Assembly (NCBI RefSeq): GCF_002742265.1
Contig: NZ_MDGL01000028.1
Location: forward strand, 1 to 46,582
DNA length: 46,582 nucleotides
Origin: Maribacter sp. 4G9
GTDB taxonomy: Bacteria > Bacteroidota > Bacteroidia > Flavobacteriales > Flavobacteriaceae
Reading direction: 5' to 3'
In this document: one piece after another, positions 1 through 9,229 of the stretch
Layout: each line of letters begins with the position of its first letter
Numbering within the stretch: the stretch's first letter is position 1
The notes under the pieces: generated by a model
Told to the model about the DNA's origin: nothing
The model's database searches: none
What the model saw: the letters and a program-made list of their open reading frames with translations, nothing else
Program-made: the position numbers and the translations under genes

Positions 1-174
1 GACCTATACGATGAAAGATATGCCGTGGAAAGGGCGAATGCATGGATGGACAGCTACCGTTCCCTGCTCAACAGGTTCGATACGACCACCGAAAGCTGGA
101 AAGGATTCAACTATTTGGCATTCATTGCGATAGCGTTGAAAAAATTCAAGAAAAAGAAAAAAATAAAAGTTTAA
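1..174 (+). CDS. IS4/IS5-superfamily transposase, C-terminal end (cut by window edge)
   Basis: The window opens inside a reading frame whose last 57 codons end at the TAA at 172-174; the start lies outside. In the visible part Y3, R6 and E10 have the Y-x2-R-x3-E spacing found around the last catalytic Glu of IS4/IS5-type DDE transposases. The residue six further on, usually Lys or Arg, is Asp (D17). A Trp (W15), an F-x-x-LAFIAIALKKF stretch and a strongly basic tail follow, as is usual for the end of such enzymes in Bacteroidota. The longer open frame at 42-230 is only a shadow. No terminal inverted repeat or target duplication can be recognised downstream, so the right end of the element is undefined. 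A small perfect hairpin (5-bp stem) lies at 175-190, just after the stop. Assignment to the transposase superfamily is fairly safe; the exact IS family is not. Confidence 0.75.
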   Translation, partial: DLYDERYAVERANAWMDSYRSLLNRFDTTTESWKGFNYLAFIAIALKKFKKKKKIKV

Positions 175-295
175 ACCACTTCATTGTGGTAAAAACAATT
201 ACGCTAATACAGTCCGTTAAAATATTGTAAAATCAGTATCTAAAAATTGTCTTTGGTAATAGTGTATTTATCTTTATGGGGATTGATAGCTTGAA

Positions 296-2710
296 ATGAA
301 AAATATAATGCGTTCTTTAAGATGTTTTTTATTCATAGCCTTTTCTACGGTTGTTGTGCTTCATGCCCAGAATTTAAGCGTAGAAACAAAAATAAAACCA
401 GCCTTCAAGGATTATTTTGGTATGCCAAGGGCATCTATTTTTCTTCACTTGAATAAAAGCTCCTTTGTAAAAGGGGAGCACCTATGGTTCAAGGGCTATA
501 TCTATAATCGGTTAAAAAATAATCTTTTAAAGGAACCACTAAATCTATATGTGGGTATTTACGATTCTTTGGGTCGACCTATAAAAAGGGAACTCTTCAT
601 CAGTAAGGAAGGTTTGTCCCATGGCCAAGTGTTGATAGATTCAACATTCGAAACGGGAACCTATTATTTAAAGGCGTCTACGAGTTGGATGAGAAATTTT
701 CGCGAGGATGATTCATTTATCTCACAATTCGAGGTCTTAAGTAGGAAAAATAAAATTAGAAAATTAAACGAGAAGGAGCTGGACATACAATTTTTACCTG
801 AAGGAGGTCATTTGGTTTCTGAAGTACTAGGAACAGTAGGAGTAAAAGTACTTAACAAACGGGGTTATGGTGTACAGGACATTACGGGTGTAGTTTTTGA
901 TAATAATGGCGATACAATAACCTCTTTTAGAACCAATAGATTTGGTCTTTCAAAATTTGATTTCTTACCGGTAAAAGATAAGATTTATACAGCTGTTGTG
1001 GGACGAGACGGAGGTAACCCCCAAAAAATCGTATTACCAAAAATACACTCAAAAGGAATAGGAATGTCCATCAGAAGGGTATCTTCTGACCGTATAATGA
1101 TATTATTGGGCACCAATCGTGCGACAAGGGTAGATTTGGGCAGTAAGCCTCTTACCTTACTTTTTCATAGAGATGGCCTTTTGAAGCATATGGAAGTAGA
1201 GTTTCCTAAAGATGAGAACTATATTTCCCATATTCTTGATCCTTCATCCTTTCATCCTGGAACCAATATAGTCACCTTGATAGATAACCAAGGCAAGCCG
1301 TTATTGGAAAGATTGGTTTTTAATAGATCAAGTATCAAAAGAGGATTCCTTAAAACATCGATAGATTTCGTAGATCGGGATTCAGTTTCTGTAAACATAA
1401 AATTAGACCAAAATCGAGGTGATCTTCATTATTTTAGTGCCTCGATATTGCCGGAGAATACTAAGGCCTATGGACATTATAGCAATATTTTTAGTACTTT
1501 TTTATTGGAACCGTATTTAAAAGGGTACATTGAAAATCCAAAGTATTATTTCACTGAGGTATCTAACCAAAAGGATGACGATTTAGATTTATTATTATTG
1601 ACACAAGGCTGGTCCAAATATAGATGGGACAATACTTTTGAGAACCCACCAATGAATATTAAGGGTTTCGAAACAGGTATCGACATTTACGGGAGATTAA
1701 ATTTTGAATTGAGGAAAAATCAGGATATCATGTTCTACCCTGGTGAGGGTATGCTGCCTCAAATTATTAAGATGAAAGAGGGTTCAGGTAGTTTTACCCT
1801 TAGTAATTTTCTTTTGAATAGAGGGGACAATTTGAAATTTACGATAATCGATGCGAATGGTAGGTTTTCAAGACCTAATTTATATGTTATGATAGACGAC
1901 GGGTCAACCTCGGATTTACTACATGAGCGTCCTTTGGAATATTTAAGCACTAATTTCGAATACCAATTAAGTGATTCAAACAATTTTAATTTTGTTCTTC
2001 CCGATAATACCATCGCCTTGAATGAAGTTACTGTAGAGGGACAAAGAGAAGAGGGAATTTATGTTAGTCCATTTGTAAGCGAGGGTAGGTTGATAAAGGT
2101 CACTCAGAAGACAGAAGGCAACTACCCTAGATTATTGGACCTTATAAGGTCTAGCGGATTTAATGTCTGGGAAGCTCCCAATACAGGTTATGACCGCATT
2201 AGAATAACCTCCAAAAGGCCGTCCGCACTCTCATTAACACCTCCCTCCCCAAGATTATATGTAGATGATATACCTTATTCCGATTTTAATATCTTAATGG
2301 ATTTCCCTACAGGAAGATTGGAAAGCTATTTTATAGATCGGTCAGGGAATGGGGAACAAGGTGCTGCTGGGGGCGTTATTAGGGTATACACGAAGAAAGG
2401 TGTTGTTAAGGATGCCCCAGGTTTAGGTAGAAAATATGTAAGTAGTGATTTTTTTGAACATACTGTAAAAAATGGATTTAGTCCTGTTAAGGAATTTTAT
2501 GTGCCTAAATATGCGAGCCTTAACAATACTTCATTTCACAACTTTGGGACAATTGATTGGCAACCCAATTTAGAAATAGATAAAAACGGAAGCACTTCCT
2601 TTACCTTCAATCACTTAAATATGGAACGAATAAAAATCTTTATTGAAGGAATAGGAGAGGGGGGTGTTCTTTATTCTACAGTGGAAGAGGTTGAAATCAA
2701 TCCCAATTAA
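296..2710 (+). CDS. Secreted MG2-like / TonB-plug-like domain protein
   Basis: An 804-residue protein with a signal peptide (about residues 1-24, ending L-H-A before Gln25). Residues ~40-150 read like the MG2 (macroglobulin-type) domain common in large Bacteroidota surface proteins (aromatic-rich [20 protein letters not shown]). The middle looks like beta-sandwich repeats. Residues ~575-700 resemble a TonB-receptor plug: a VTV segment, a YPRLLDLIR element, a [12 protein letters not shown] strand and a final [11 protein letters not shown]. No 22-strand barrel follows, because the protein ends about 100 residues later, so it is not itself a TonB-dependent transporter. Proteins of this build are usually annotated as hypothetical or plug-domain proteins and have no established function. 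Its 3' end overlaps the stop of the convergent lptB by 4 bp. ATG 296 precedes the hydrophobic core; ATG 308 is also possible. Confidence 0.8.
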   Translation: MKNIMRSLRCFLFIAFSTVVVLHAQNLSVETKIKPAFKDYFGMPRASIFLHLNKSSFVKGEHLWFKGYIYNRLKNNLLKEPLNLYVGIYDSLGRPIKRELFISKEGLSHGQVLIDSTFETGTYYLKASTSWMRNFREDDSFISQFEVLSRKNKIRKLNEKELDIQFLPEGGHLVSEVLGTVGVKVLNKRGYGVQDITGVVFDNNGDTITSFRTNRFGLSKFDFLPVKDKIYTAVVGRDGGNPQKIVLPKIHSKGIGMSIRRVSSDRIMILLGTNRATRVDLGSKPLTLLFHRDGLLKHMEVEFPKDENYISHILDPSSFHPGTNIVTLIDNQGKPLLERLVFNRSSIKRGFLKTSIDFVDRDSVSVNIKLDQNRGDLHYFSASILPENTKAYGHYSNIFSTFLLEPYLKGYIENPKYYFTEVSNQKDDDLDLLLLTQGWSKYRWDNTFENPPMNIKGFETGIDIYGRLNFELRKNQDIMFYPGEGMLPQIIKMKEGSGSFTLSNFLLNRGDNLKFTIIDANGRFSRPNLYVMIDDGSTSDLLHERPLEYLSTNFEYQLSDSNNFNFVLPDNTIALNEVTVEGQREEGIYVSPFVSEGRLIKVTQKTEGNYPRLLDLIRSSGFNVWEAPNTGYDRIRITSKRPSALSLTPPSPRLYVDDIPYSDFNILMDFPTGRLESYFIDRSGNGEQGAAGGVIRVYTKKGVVKDAPGLGRKYVSSDFFEHTVKNGFSPVKEFYVPKYASLNNTSFHNFGTIDWQPNLEIDKNGSTSFTFNHLNMERIKIFIEGIGEGGVLYSTVEEVEINPN

Positions 2711-3447
2711 AAATCCAACTTCTTTTTTCTAAGCTCAAAATTTTGGCCCAGATATACCTTTCGTACCATTTCATCGGCAGCCAAATCTTCAGGAATACCT
2801 GATTTTAGAATGCCTCCTTCGAACATCAAATAGGAGCGTTCCGTAATGGCCAAGGTTTCCTGTACGTTGTGATCCGTAATCAATATGCCTATATTCTTAT
2901 TTTTTAATTGTGCTACGATGCGTTGGATATCCTCCACGGCCACGGGGTCAACCCCTGCAAAAGGTTCGTCCAACAAAATGAACTTTGGGTCGGTCGCCAA
3001 GGCCCTTGCAATTTCGGTACGCCTTCGTTCACCACCCGATAGGAGGTCGCCACGATTTTTACGGATGTGTCCCAATCCAAATTCCTCGATGAGGGATTCC
3101 ATCTTCATTTGTTGCTCCTTCTTGCTTAATTTGGTAAGCTGCAGTACACTTAAAATATTTTTTTCTATACTAAGTTTTCTAAAGACGGATGCTTCTTGGG
3201 CCAAGTAGCCAATACCGTTCTGTGCCCGCTTGTACATAGGGAAATTGGTAATTTCCATGTCATCTAGGTAGATACTACCGCCATTGGGCTTAATGAGTCC
3301 TACGATCATATAGAATGAGGTGGTTTTTCCTGCTCCATTGGGCCCTAAGAGGCCTACAATTTCACCCTGATTGACCTCCAAGGAAATACCCTTTACGACC
3401 TGTCGGCCGCGGTAGGATTTCATTATATTCTCTGCTCTTAGCTTCAT
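2707..3447 (-). CDS. lptB: LPS export ABC transporter ATP-binding protein LptB
   Basis: The ATPase (246 aa) that powers transfer of lipopolysaccharide out of the inner membrane with LptF/LptG. Visible: Walker [10 protein letters not shown] (35-43), Q-loop Q84, ABC signature LSGGE (136-140) followed by [10 protein letters not shown], Walker B FILLDE (156-161) with the FAGVDP D-loop, and switch His193. Length and sequence fit LptB closely; the [12 protein letters not shown] segment is characteristic. It is the last gene of the leftward group kdsD-tatC-AhpD-like-lptB, about 50 bp after the preceding gene. A permease of the same exporter lies at 34.4 kb. Its 3' end meets a convergent gene with a 4-bp overlap and no visible terminator. 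Confidence 0.95.
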   Translation of the reverse strand: MKLRAENIMKSYRGRQVVKGISLEVNQGEIVGLLGPNGAGKTTSFYMIVGLIKPNGGSIYLDDMEITNFPMYKRAQNGIGYLAQEASVFRKLSIEKNILSVLQLTKLSKKEQQMKMESLIEEFGLGHIRKNRGDLLSGGERRRTEIARALATDPKFILLDEPFAGVDPVAVEDIQRIVAQLKNKNIGILITDHNVQETLAITERSYLMFEGGILKSGIPEDLAADEMVRKVYLGQNFELRKKKLDF

Positions 3448-3498
3448 TTCTTCAAATCTAACCCTTATTGGCGGTGGAGAAAAGCAATTATAAAATCT

Positions 3499-3849
3499 TT
3501 AACCTTGAATTCCCTCCAATGTTTCCCAGTATTCATACGCCCTTCTTAAGTGGGGAATTACAATGGTTCCTCCTACCAAAGTAGCAATGCTTAAGGTTTC
3601 CATGACCTCTTCCTTGGAGGCACCTTCCCTGAAGGAACTCTCCAAATGGTATTTTACACAGTCATCACACCGCAGTACCGCCGATGCCACTAGGCCCAAT
3701 AGCTCCTTGGTCTTTACGTCAAGGGCCCCCGGCGCATAGGCATTGGTATCCAGGTTAAAGATACGTTTGATGACCTTGTTATTGTCCGCTAAAAGCTTCT
3801 CGTTCATTTTTGAGCGATAGGCGTTAAATTCCTCAACTGGGTTTGACAT
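3499..3849 (-). CDS. Carboxymuconolactone decarboxylase / AhpD-like protein
   Basis: A 116-residue single-domain protein of the AhpD-like (CMD) fold. The redox signature C-x-x-C-x-x-x-H is present as C61, C64 and H68, followed by a helix with the GASKEEVMETL pattern usual for the family. Such proteins are peroxidase-type disulfide reductases or of unknown redox role; the substrate cannot be told here. Start ATG 3849 lies inside the end of tatC (17-bp overlap), so translation is probably coupled. In Flavobacteriaceae this gene commonly sits between tatC and lptB, as here, but no functional link with export is established. Confidence 0.85.
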   Translation of the reverse strand: MSNPVEEFNAYRSKMNEKLLADNNKVIKRIFNLDTNAYAPGALDVKTKELLGLVASAVLRCDDCVKYHLESSFREGASKEEVMETLSIATLVGGTIVIPHLRRAYEYWETLEGIQG

Positions 3850-4684
3850 GGTTATTTTTTCGTTTAGCTTCTTTTTTTGCTTCCCTTTTCAATACTCTGG
3901 CGGATATGTAAATACTTACCTGATAGAGGATGAGTACGGGTATGGCCACAATAATTTGGCTAGTAACATCAGGTGGTGTAATAACGGCCGATATAATCAA
4001 GACGATAACCAAGGCTATCTTACGATATTTCTTCAAAATTTCAGGAGTTACCAATCCCACCTTTGTTAAAAAGAAGATGATAATTGGAAGCTCAAAAATA
4101 ATTCCACAGGCCAATACGGCCGATCTTAGAAGACCTATGTAATTATCAAGGTCAAATTCATTAAGGACCATTTCACTAACCTGATAGGAACCTAAAAAGT
4201 TTATGGACAAAGGTGCTACAATATAGTAGCCAAACAAGACCCCGAGGAAGAATAGGAGTGATGCGATGAAGATGAAACCTTTGGAATGCTTACGTTCCTT
4301 TTCGTAGAGCCCAGGACTGATGAACTTCCACAATTCAAAAAGGATATAGGGAAACCCTATAATAATACCAGCCCAAATGGCCGTCCAGATATCTGCTGAA
4401 AACTGACCGGACATCGTTCTACTTTGGATGGTAAAGGGAACTTTGTCCTTGCAAAAATCCGATTCCATTCCAATAGAAGTTGCGGCGTCACAAAAAACTT
4501 TATACGTGGGAAAATCCATGTCTAAAGGGCCAAAGATGATCACATCAAAAATGAACCTGCTAAATACAAAGGCTACGATGCCAATGATGACTACTGCCAA
4601 TGTAGATCTAATTAAATGCCATCTCAATTCTTCCAGATGGTCCAGAAAGGACATCTCATCTGGGGAGGTCTTGCTTTTTGCCAT
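3833..4684 (-). CDS. tatC: Sec-independent protein translocase subunit TatC
   Basis: Inner-membrane receptor of the twin-arginine translocation system (283 aa). It shows the FLDHLEELRWHL N-terminal motif (residues ~13-24), an F-x-LWKFISPGLYEKERK loop and six hydrophobic membrane spans. It carries a longer first periplasmic loop with two cysteines, between spans 1 and 2, as is usual in Bacteroidota. The C-terminal tail is basic. Start and the upstream kdsD stop share one base (TAATG arrangement). No tatA/tatB homologue is visible in the window. The twin-arginine signal on the peptidase at 8059-9120 makes that protein a plausible cargo. Confidence 0.95.
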   Translation of the reverse strand: MAKSKTSPDEMSFLDHLEELRWHLIRSTLAVVIIGIVAFVFSRFIFDVIIFGPLDMDFPTYKVFCDAATSIGMESDFCKDKVPFTIQSRTMSGQFSADIWTAIWAGIIIGFPYILFELWKFISPGLYEKERKHSKGFIFIASLLFFLGVLFGYYIVAPLSINFLGSYQVSEMVLNEFDLDNYIGLLRSAVLACGIIFELPIIIFFLTKVGLVTPEILKKYRKIALVIVLIISAVITPPDVTSQIIVAIPVLILYQVSIYISARVLKREAKKEAKRKNNHVKPS

Positions 4685-5670
4685 TATAAAATACCTTCGT
4701 TAATAAGGTTATGTAAATGAATCACACCGGAGTATTCCCCTTTGTCCATTGCCAATAGTTGTGATATTCCCTTTTTTTGCATCAGTTCCAGTGCTTTTAT
4801 CGCCAAGGTGTCCATTTCTATAGTTTTAGGTTCGGTAGACATAATATCCGCTGCGGTAAGCCCCTTAATGTTATCGTGATTGTTAAGCATTCTACGAATA
4901 TCACCATCGGTAACGATTCCCACCACTTTGTTTCCGTCCAAAACGGCGGTAACACCAAGCATCTTTTTGGATATTTCAACAATGACCTGCTTCACCTCTG
5001 TAGTTATCTGAACGGCAGGGATTTGATTGTTCTTGGCAATATCGGCAACCCTTAAATACAGTCTTTTTCCCAGGGCTCCCCCCGGGTGGTATTTAGCAAA
5101 GTCCGCCTCGCTGAAGCCCCTAAGCTCCAATAATACAATGGCAATCGCATCGCCCATGACCAATTGGGCCGTGGTACTCGTGGTTGGTGCCAGGTCATTG
5201 GGGCAAGCTTCCTTGTCCACATACGTGTTCAAGATGAAATCTGCTTGTTTGCCCAAAAATGAATCGGGGTTTCCTGTCATGCCGATCAAGGTGTTTTTCC
5301 CTCTTTTTATAAGGGGTACCAACATTTTTATTTCTGGGGTACTCCCGCTTTTTGATATGCAGATAACCACGTCGTCATCCTGAATCGTTCCCAAATCGCC
5401 ATGAATGGCATCGGCTGCATGCATAAAGATAGCTGGAGTCCCTGTGGAATTGAGGGTAGCTACGATTTTGGAAGCTATAATGGCACTTTTTCCAATCCCC
5501 GAAATTATAACGCGTCCCTTGGAATTTAGAATGCAATCTACCGCCTTGGAAAAATCTTCATCCAACAAAGTGGCCAGATGTCCAATAGCATCCCGTTCTT
5601 TTTCAATAGTTCTTTTTGCCAGCTCAAGAATTGTGCTATTGGATGTCAATGTATTATTTAATTTTATCAA
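4684..5670 (-). CDS. kdsD: Arabinose-5-phosphate isomerase (KdsD/KpsF)
   Basis: Converts ribulose 5-phosphate to arabinose 5-phosphate, the first step to Kdo for lipopolysaccharide. The 328 residues comprise an N-terminal SIS domain (~1-200) with the SGIGKSA, SKSGSTPE and PNDLAPTTSTT sugar-phosphate motifs and the HPGGALGKRL turn. Two CBS domains follow (~205-328; the G-IVTDGDIRR motif is clear). First gene of the leftward operon that continues with tatC. A TAATTTTG minus-10-like box lies about 37 bp upstream. Divergent from recQ. Length matches the family. Confidence 0.93.
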   Translation of the reverse strand: MIKLNNTLTSNSTILELAKRTIEKERDAIGHLATLLDEDFSKAVDCILNSKGRVIISGIGKSAIIASKIVATLNSTGTPAIFMHAADAIHGDLGTIQDDDVVICISKSGSTPEIKMLVPLIKRGKNTLIGMTGNPDSFLGKQADFILNTYVDKEACPNDLAPTTSTTAQLVMGDAIAIVLLELRGFSEADFAKYHPGGALGKRLYLRVADIAKNNQIPAVQITTEVKQVIVEISKKMLGVTAVLDGNKVVGIVTDGDIRRMLNNHDNIKGLTAADIMSTEPKTIEMDTLAIKALELMQKKGISQLLAMDKGEYSGVIHLHNLINEGIL

Positions 5671-5706
5671 TGGTATTCTTGTAAAGATGTGTTATCTTTA
5701 AGAATA

Positions 5707-5714
5707 CAAAATTA
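5707..5714 (-). promoter_or_regulatory. Putative Bacteroidota -7 box for kdsD-tatC-lptB
   Basis: Reads TAATTTTG on the minus strand, matching TAnnTTTG, about 37 bp before the kdsD ATG. No clear TTG element at -33, so support rests on the -7 match and position alone. Confidence 0.4.
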
Positions 5715-5798
5715 CGTAAACTTAATTTGATTGGATACCGATCCTTCAATATTTTAGTGCTATCAGGTTGTTTAAAATAAAAATTTAATTTCTATTTT

Positions 5799-5829
5799 GG
5801 GTCGTGGCCGGGATTCCTTGTTCCGACCC
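5799..5829 (+). promoter_or_regulatory. Hairpin just upstream of recQ
   Basis: GGGTCG and CGACCC form a perfect 6-bp stem around a 19-nt loop, ending 9 bp before the TTG chosen as recQ start. It lies in the 168-bp spacer between kdsD and recQ. It could be a leader structure; no T-run follows, so it is not a terminator. Confidence 0.3.
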
Positions 5830-5838
5830 TGATACTTT

Positions 5839-8049
5839 TTGAAATACAGTATAAATTTGAGTGAAATTGATATACACGCCGCTTTAAAAAAATATTTTGG
5901 CTTTTCGCAGTTCAAGGGACTTCAGGAAGGCGTAGTGAAAAATATTTTGGAAGGTAGGAACACCTTTGTAATCATGCCCACCGGTGGTGGCAAGTCGTTG
6001 TGCTATCAGTTGCCGGCGCTCATGCAAGATGGTACGGCCATTATAGTTTCTCCCCTGATAGCCTTAATGAAAAATCAGGTGGATGCCATTAGAGGTGTTT
6101 CCGCGGATATGGGAATTGCCCATGTTCTGAATTCCTCCTTGAACAAAACCGAAATAAAACAAGTCAAAAAGGATATTAAGGACGGTATCACTAAATTATT
6201 ATATGTGGCACCGGAATCTTTGACGAAGGACGAAAATGTGGAGTTTTTGCGTTCTATAAAACTATCCATCGTGGCCGTAGACGAAGCCCATTGCATATCT
6301 GAGTGGGGCCATGATTTTAGACCGGAGTATAGGAACCTAAAAGCTATAGTTACAAGATTGGGCGATGGGATTCCCATAATAGGCCTGACCGCAACGGCAA
6401 CACCAAAGGTTCAGGAAGATATTATTAAAAACCTGGGAATTGGGGATGCCACCGTATTTAAGGCTTCCTTTAACAGACCAAACCTATTTTATGAGGTGAG
6501 GACCAAAACAGAAAATATAGATGCAGACATCATTCGTTTTATAAAACAGAACGAGGGCAAGTCTGGGATTGTCTATTGTTTGAGCCGAAAAAAAGTAGAG
6601 GAATTGGCGCAGGTACTTCAGGTCAATGGCATAAGTGCCGTCCCTTACCATGCTGGCTTTGATGCCAAGACCCGTTCCAAGTACCAGGACATGTTCCTGA
6701 TGGAAGATGTCAATGTGGTCGTGGCGACAATCGCTTTTGGTATGGGTATAGATAAACCGGATGTTAGATATGTAATCCATCACGATATTCCCAAAAGCAT
6801 CGAAAGCTACTATCAGGAAACTGGAAGGGCAGGAAGGGATGGGGGCGAAGGCCATTGCCTGGCCTTTTATTCGTACAAGGATATTGAAAAGCTGGAAAAA
6901 TTCATGGCCGGGAAACCCGTGGCGGAACAGGAGATAGGTAATGCCCTTTTGCAAGAAGTAGTGGCCTATGCGGAAACATCCATGTCGCGCAGAAAATTTA
7001 TGCTCCATTATTTTGGGGAAGAATTTGACGAGGTCAATGGAGAAGGGGCAGATATGGACGACAATACCAGAAATCCCAAGGAAAAGGTTGAGGCCATGGA
7101 AGATGCCGTTAAGCTCTTAAAGGTGGTACAGGGAACCAGCGAAAAGTTCAAGTCCAAGGAAATCGTAAATACCTTGCGCGGTAAGAACAATGCCTTGATC
7201 AGTTCGCATAAAACCAATGAAAAGGAATTTTTTGGAATAGGCTCAGACAAGGATAAGGGCCATTGGATGGCATTGATACGGCAAATGTTGGTGGCAGGGT
7301 ATTTGCGAAAGGAGATTGAGCAATATGGGGTATTGCGACTCGCGGATAAAGGTCATGCGTTTCTCAAGAATCCCCACTCCTTCATGATGACCAAGGACCA
7401 TGTGTACAACGCTGAAAATGACAACGCCATAGTAGGGGCCTCAAAGGCCGGTGGTGTAGCCGATGAAAAATTGCTCAAGCAATTAAAGGATTTAAGGAAA
7501 TCCCAAGCAAATAAATTGGGTGTGCCACCATTTGTGGTTTTTCAAGACCCGTCTTTGGAGGATATGGCCCTCAAGTACCCTATAACACTGGAAGAGCTGC
7601 TGAATGTTCACGGGGTAGGTGAGGGGAAGGCAAAGAAGTATGGCAAGCCCTTTGTTTCCTTTATTGCATCGTATGTTGAAGAAAACGAAATACTACGTCC
7701 GGATGACCTTGTGGTAAAAAGTACCGGGGCCAATTCAGGTTTAAAACTCTATATTATCCAAAATATTGATAGAAAATTGCCCTTGGATGATATTGCTTCA
7801 GCAAAAGGATTGGAAATACCCGAACTGATCAAGGAAATGGAACAAATCGTGTACAGTGGAACAAAGCTGAATTTGGATTATTGGATAGATGAAGTATTGG
7901 ATGAGGACCAACAGGAGGAAATCCACGAATACTTTTTGGAGGCCAAAACCGATAACTTGGAAGATGCCATGAAGGAATTTGATGGCGAGTACGAGGACGA
8001 GGAATTGCGGTTATACCGATTGAAATTCATTAGTGAAGTAGCCAATTAA
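5839..8049 (+). CDS. recQ: ATP-dependent DNA helicase RecQ
   Basis: 3'-5' DNA helicase of recombination and repair (736 aa). Walker A PTGGGKS (47-53), DEAH box D148-H151 within VDEAHCISEWGHDFRPEY, helicase C-domain with a QETGRAGRDG motif, RQC winged-helix region (~410-530), HRDC domain (~545-625), and a C-terminal HTH_40-like extension typical of Bacteroidota. The zinc-binding subdomain has its arginine-rich helix (R384-R385) and HYFGEEF, but the four cysteines are replaced (S383 and a GEGADMDD loop). Only a TTG start is available at 5839; another TTG at 5857 is equally possible, since homologues usually begin near this NLSEID segment. Divergent from kdsD, convergent with the peptidase at 8059. 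Confidence 0.94.
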   Translation: MKYSINLSEIDIHAALKKYFGFSQFKGLQEGVVKNILEGRNTFVIMPTGGGKSLCYQLPALMQDGTAIIVSPLIALMKNQVDAIRGVSADMGIAHVLNSSLNKTEIKQVKKDIKDGITKLLYVAPESLTKDENVEFLRSIKLSIVAVDEAHCISEWGHDFRPEYRNLKAIVTRLGDGIPIIGLTATATPKVQEDIIKNLGIGDATVFKASFNRPNLFYEVRTKTENIDADIIRFIKQNEGKSGIVYCLSRKKVEELAQVLQVNGISAVPYHAGFDAKTRSKYQDMFLMEDVNVVVATIAFGMGIDKPDVRYVIHHDIPKSIESYYQETGRAGRDGGEGHCLAFYSYKDIEKLEKFMAGKPVAEQEIGNALLQEVVAYAETSMSRRKFMLHYFGEEFDEVNGEGADMDDNTRNPKEKVEAMEDAVKLLKVVQGTSEKFKSKEIVNTLRGKNNALISSHKTNEKEFFGIGSDKDKGHWMALIRQMLVAGYLRKEIEQYGVLRLADKGHAFLKNPHSFMMTKDHVYNAENDNAIVGASKAGGVADEKLLKQLKDLRKSQANKLGVPPFVVFQDPSLEDMALKYPITLEELLNVHGVGEGKAKKYGKPFVSFIASYVEENEILRPDDLVVKSTGANSGLKLYIIQNIDRKLPLDDIASAKGLEIPELIKEMEQIVYSGTKLNLDYWIDEVLDEDQQEEIHEYFLEAKTDNLEDAMKEFDGEYEDEELRLYRLKFISEVAN

Positions 8050-8058
8050 GTGTATTGC

Positions 8059-9120
8059 TCAGGCAACTGGTTTTTCGGTTAGTTTTAACAGTAGTTCATC
8101 CGCTTCAAAAAAGGCTTGCGTTCCTATGGGAAATGTGAAGTTTTGTTCCACATGTCCAAAACTAAATCCATAGGCAGCGGGAATTCCCAAAGGTTTTATT
8201 CTATCAAGGATTACTTCCTTTAAGGTAAACGAATGGGTGTCCGAACTTGAATTACACCCTTTACAAACACCAAAAAGGATACCCGAAGCTTTTTTAAACG
8301 TTTTTCCCTCTAGTAACTGGGTCAGCATTCTATCCATACGATATGGTGCCTCGCCAACATCTTCAAGACAGACCAATTTATGGGTAAAATCAATTTCAAA
8401 GGGAGTTCCTATGAGGGCATTTATCACGCTGAGACTTCCGCCGCATAGAACACCCTTTGCCATACCGGGATGGATGGTGTATCGTTCGTATTCAGGGTTT
8501 GACCGCTGTTCTTTTGTACGTTTGGCATTTTGTAAGACCATTTCTTCTTTGGGTTTTCGAACTACATCAATAAGGGCCTTTTTTGAGAAGTTATCATCGA
8601 TGGTGCTTCCCACGGGGCCATGAAAGGTAATAAGACCAGTTCTCTTGTGAATACCGTTTAATAGCGCTGTGACGTCACTAAAGCCTATGAGAGGTTTTGG
8701 GTTGGATTTTATTAGGTCGTACTCAATAAGGTTCAAAATGCGGGTGCAACCATAACCTCCTCGAATACATAGTATTCCGTCTACATTTTTGTTTTGGAAC
8801 ATATGGTTTAGGTCGCCCGCCCGTTCTACATCGGTATTGCTAAAATACCCATGGCGTTTAGATAGTCTTTCAGTATAATAAACAGTGTATCCCATTTTTT
8901 CCAGTACGCCTTTGGTTGTGGACAGGATTTCTTCGGAAAAAATAAACCCTGGAGCAATCAATCCTATGGTGGCCCCTTTTTTTAGCGGTTTTGGATATAA
9001 ATTTTCTGGTAGTTCGTTCTTGGACGGGACATTTGCAACCATTTTGCCGGGTAGAAACGGATAGGCTGTTAGGCTCATGCTGGCTTTTAGAAACTTTCTT
9101 CTTGGAAGTTTGGGAGACAT
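8059..9120 (-). CDS. LD-carboxypeptidase (peptidase S66, LdcA/MccF family), Tat-exported
   Basis: A 353-residue serine peptidase of family S66. Family members cleave L,D bonds in recycled murein tetrapeptides (LdcA) or process peptide antibiotics (MccF); substrate not decidable here. The triad is visible: nucleophile S148 in GFSD, E253 in the CLEDVGEAPYR motif and H323 in FGHVEQNF. The N terminus is PRRKFLKASMSL, a twin-arginine signal (R7-R8), so the enzyme should be exported folded by Tat. LdcA itself is cytoplasmic, so an exported form is notable; export of S66 members in Bacteroidota is plausible. Convergent with recQ with only 9 bp between stops. Confidence 0.9.
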   Translation of the reverse strand: MSPKLPRRKFLKASMSLTAYPFLPGKMVANVPSKNELPENLYPKPLKKGATIGLIAPGFIFSEEILSTTKGVLEKMGYTVYYTERLSKRHGYFSNTDVERAGDLNHMFQNKNVDGILCIRGGYGCTRILNLIEYDLIKSNPKPLIGFSDVTALLNGIHKRTGLITFHGPVGSTIDDNFSKKALIDVVRKPKEEMVLQNAKRTKEQRSNPEYERYTIHPGMAKGVLCGGSLSVINALIGTPFEIDFTHKLVCLEDVGEAPYRMDRMLTQLLEGKTFKKASGILFGVCKGCNSSSDTHSFTLKEVILDRIKPLGIPAAYGFSFGHVEQNFTFPIGTQAFFEADELLLKLTEKPVA

Positions 9121-9179
9121 ATTTCTTGTATTTTGTTTTGTTTAACTATTTTAAAAATAAATTAAACAATAATTAAGAG

Positions 9180-9207
9180 TTTGCTATGTATGATTCGATT
9201 ACATTTG
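9180..9207 (+). promoter_or_regulatory. Promoter of the fasciclin-domain gene
   Basis: TTTG (9180-9183), 16 bp, then TACATTTG (9200-9207), a full match to the TAnnTTTG consensus, 22 bp before the ATG at 9230. Confidence 0.6.
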
Positions 9208-9229
9208 GCTAAATCTAAAAAATAGAACT

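Noticed and set aside
42-230. 62-codon open frame at the left end
   Set aside because: Out of frame with the transposase tail, which has the family signature; the rest is AT-rich spacer.
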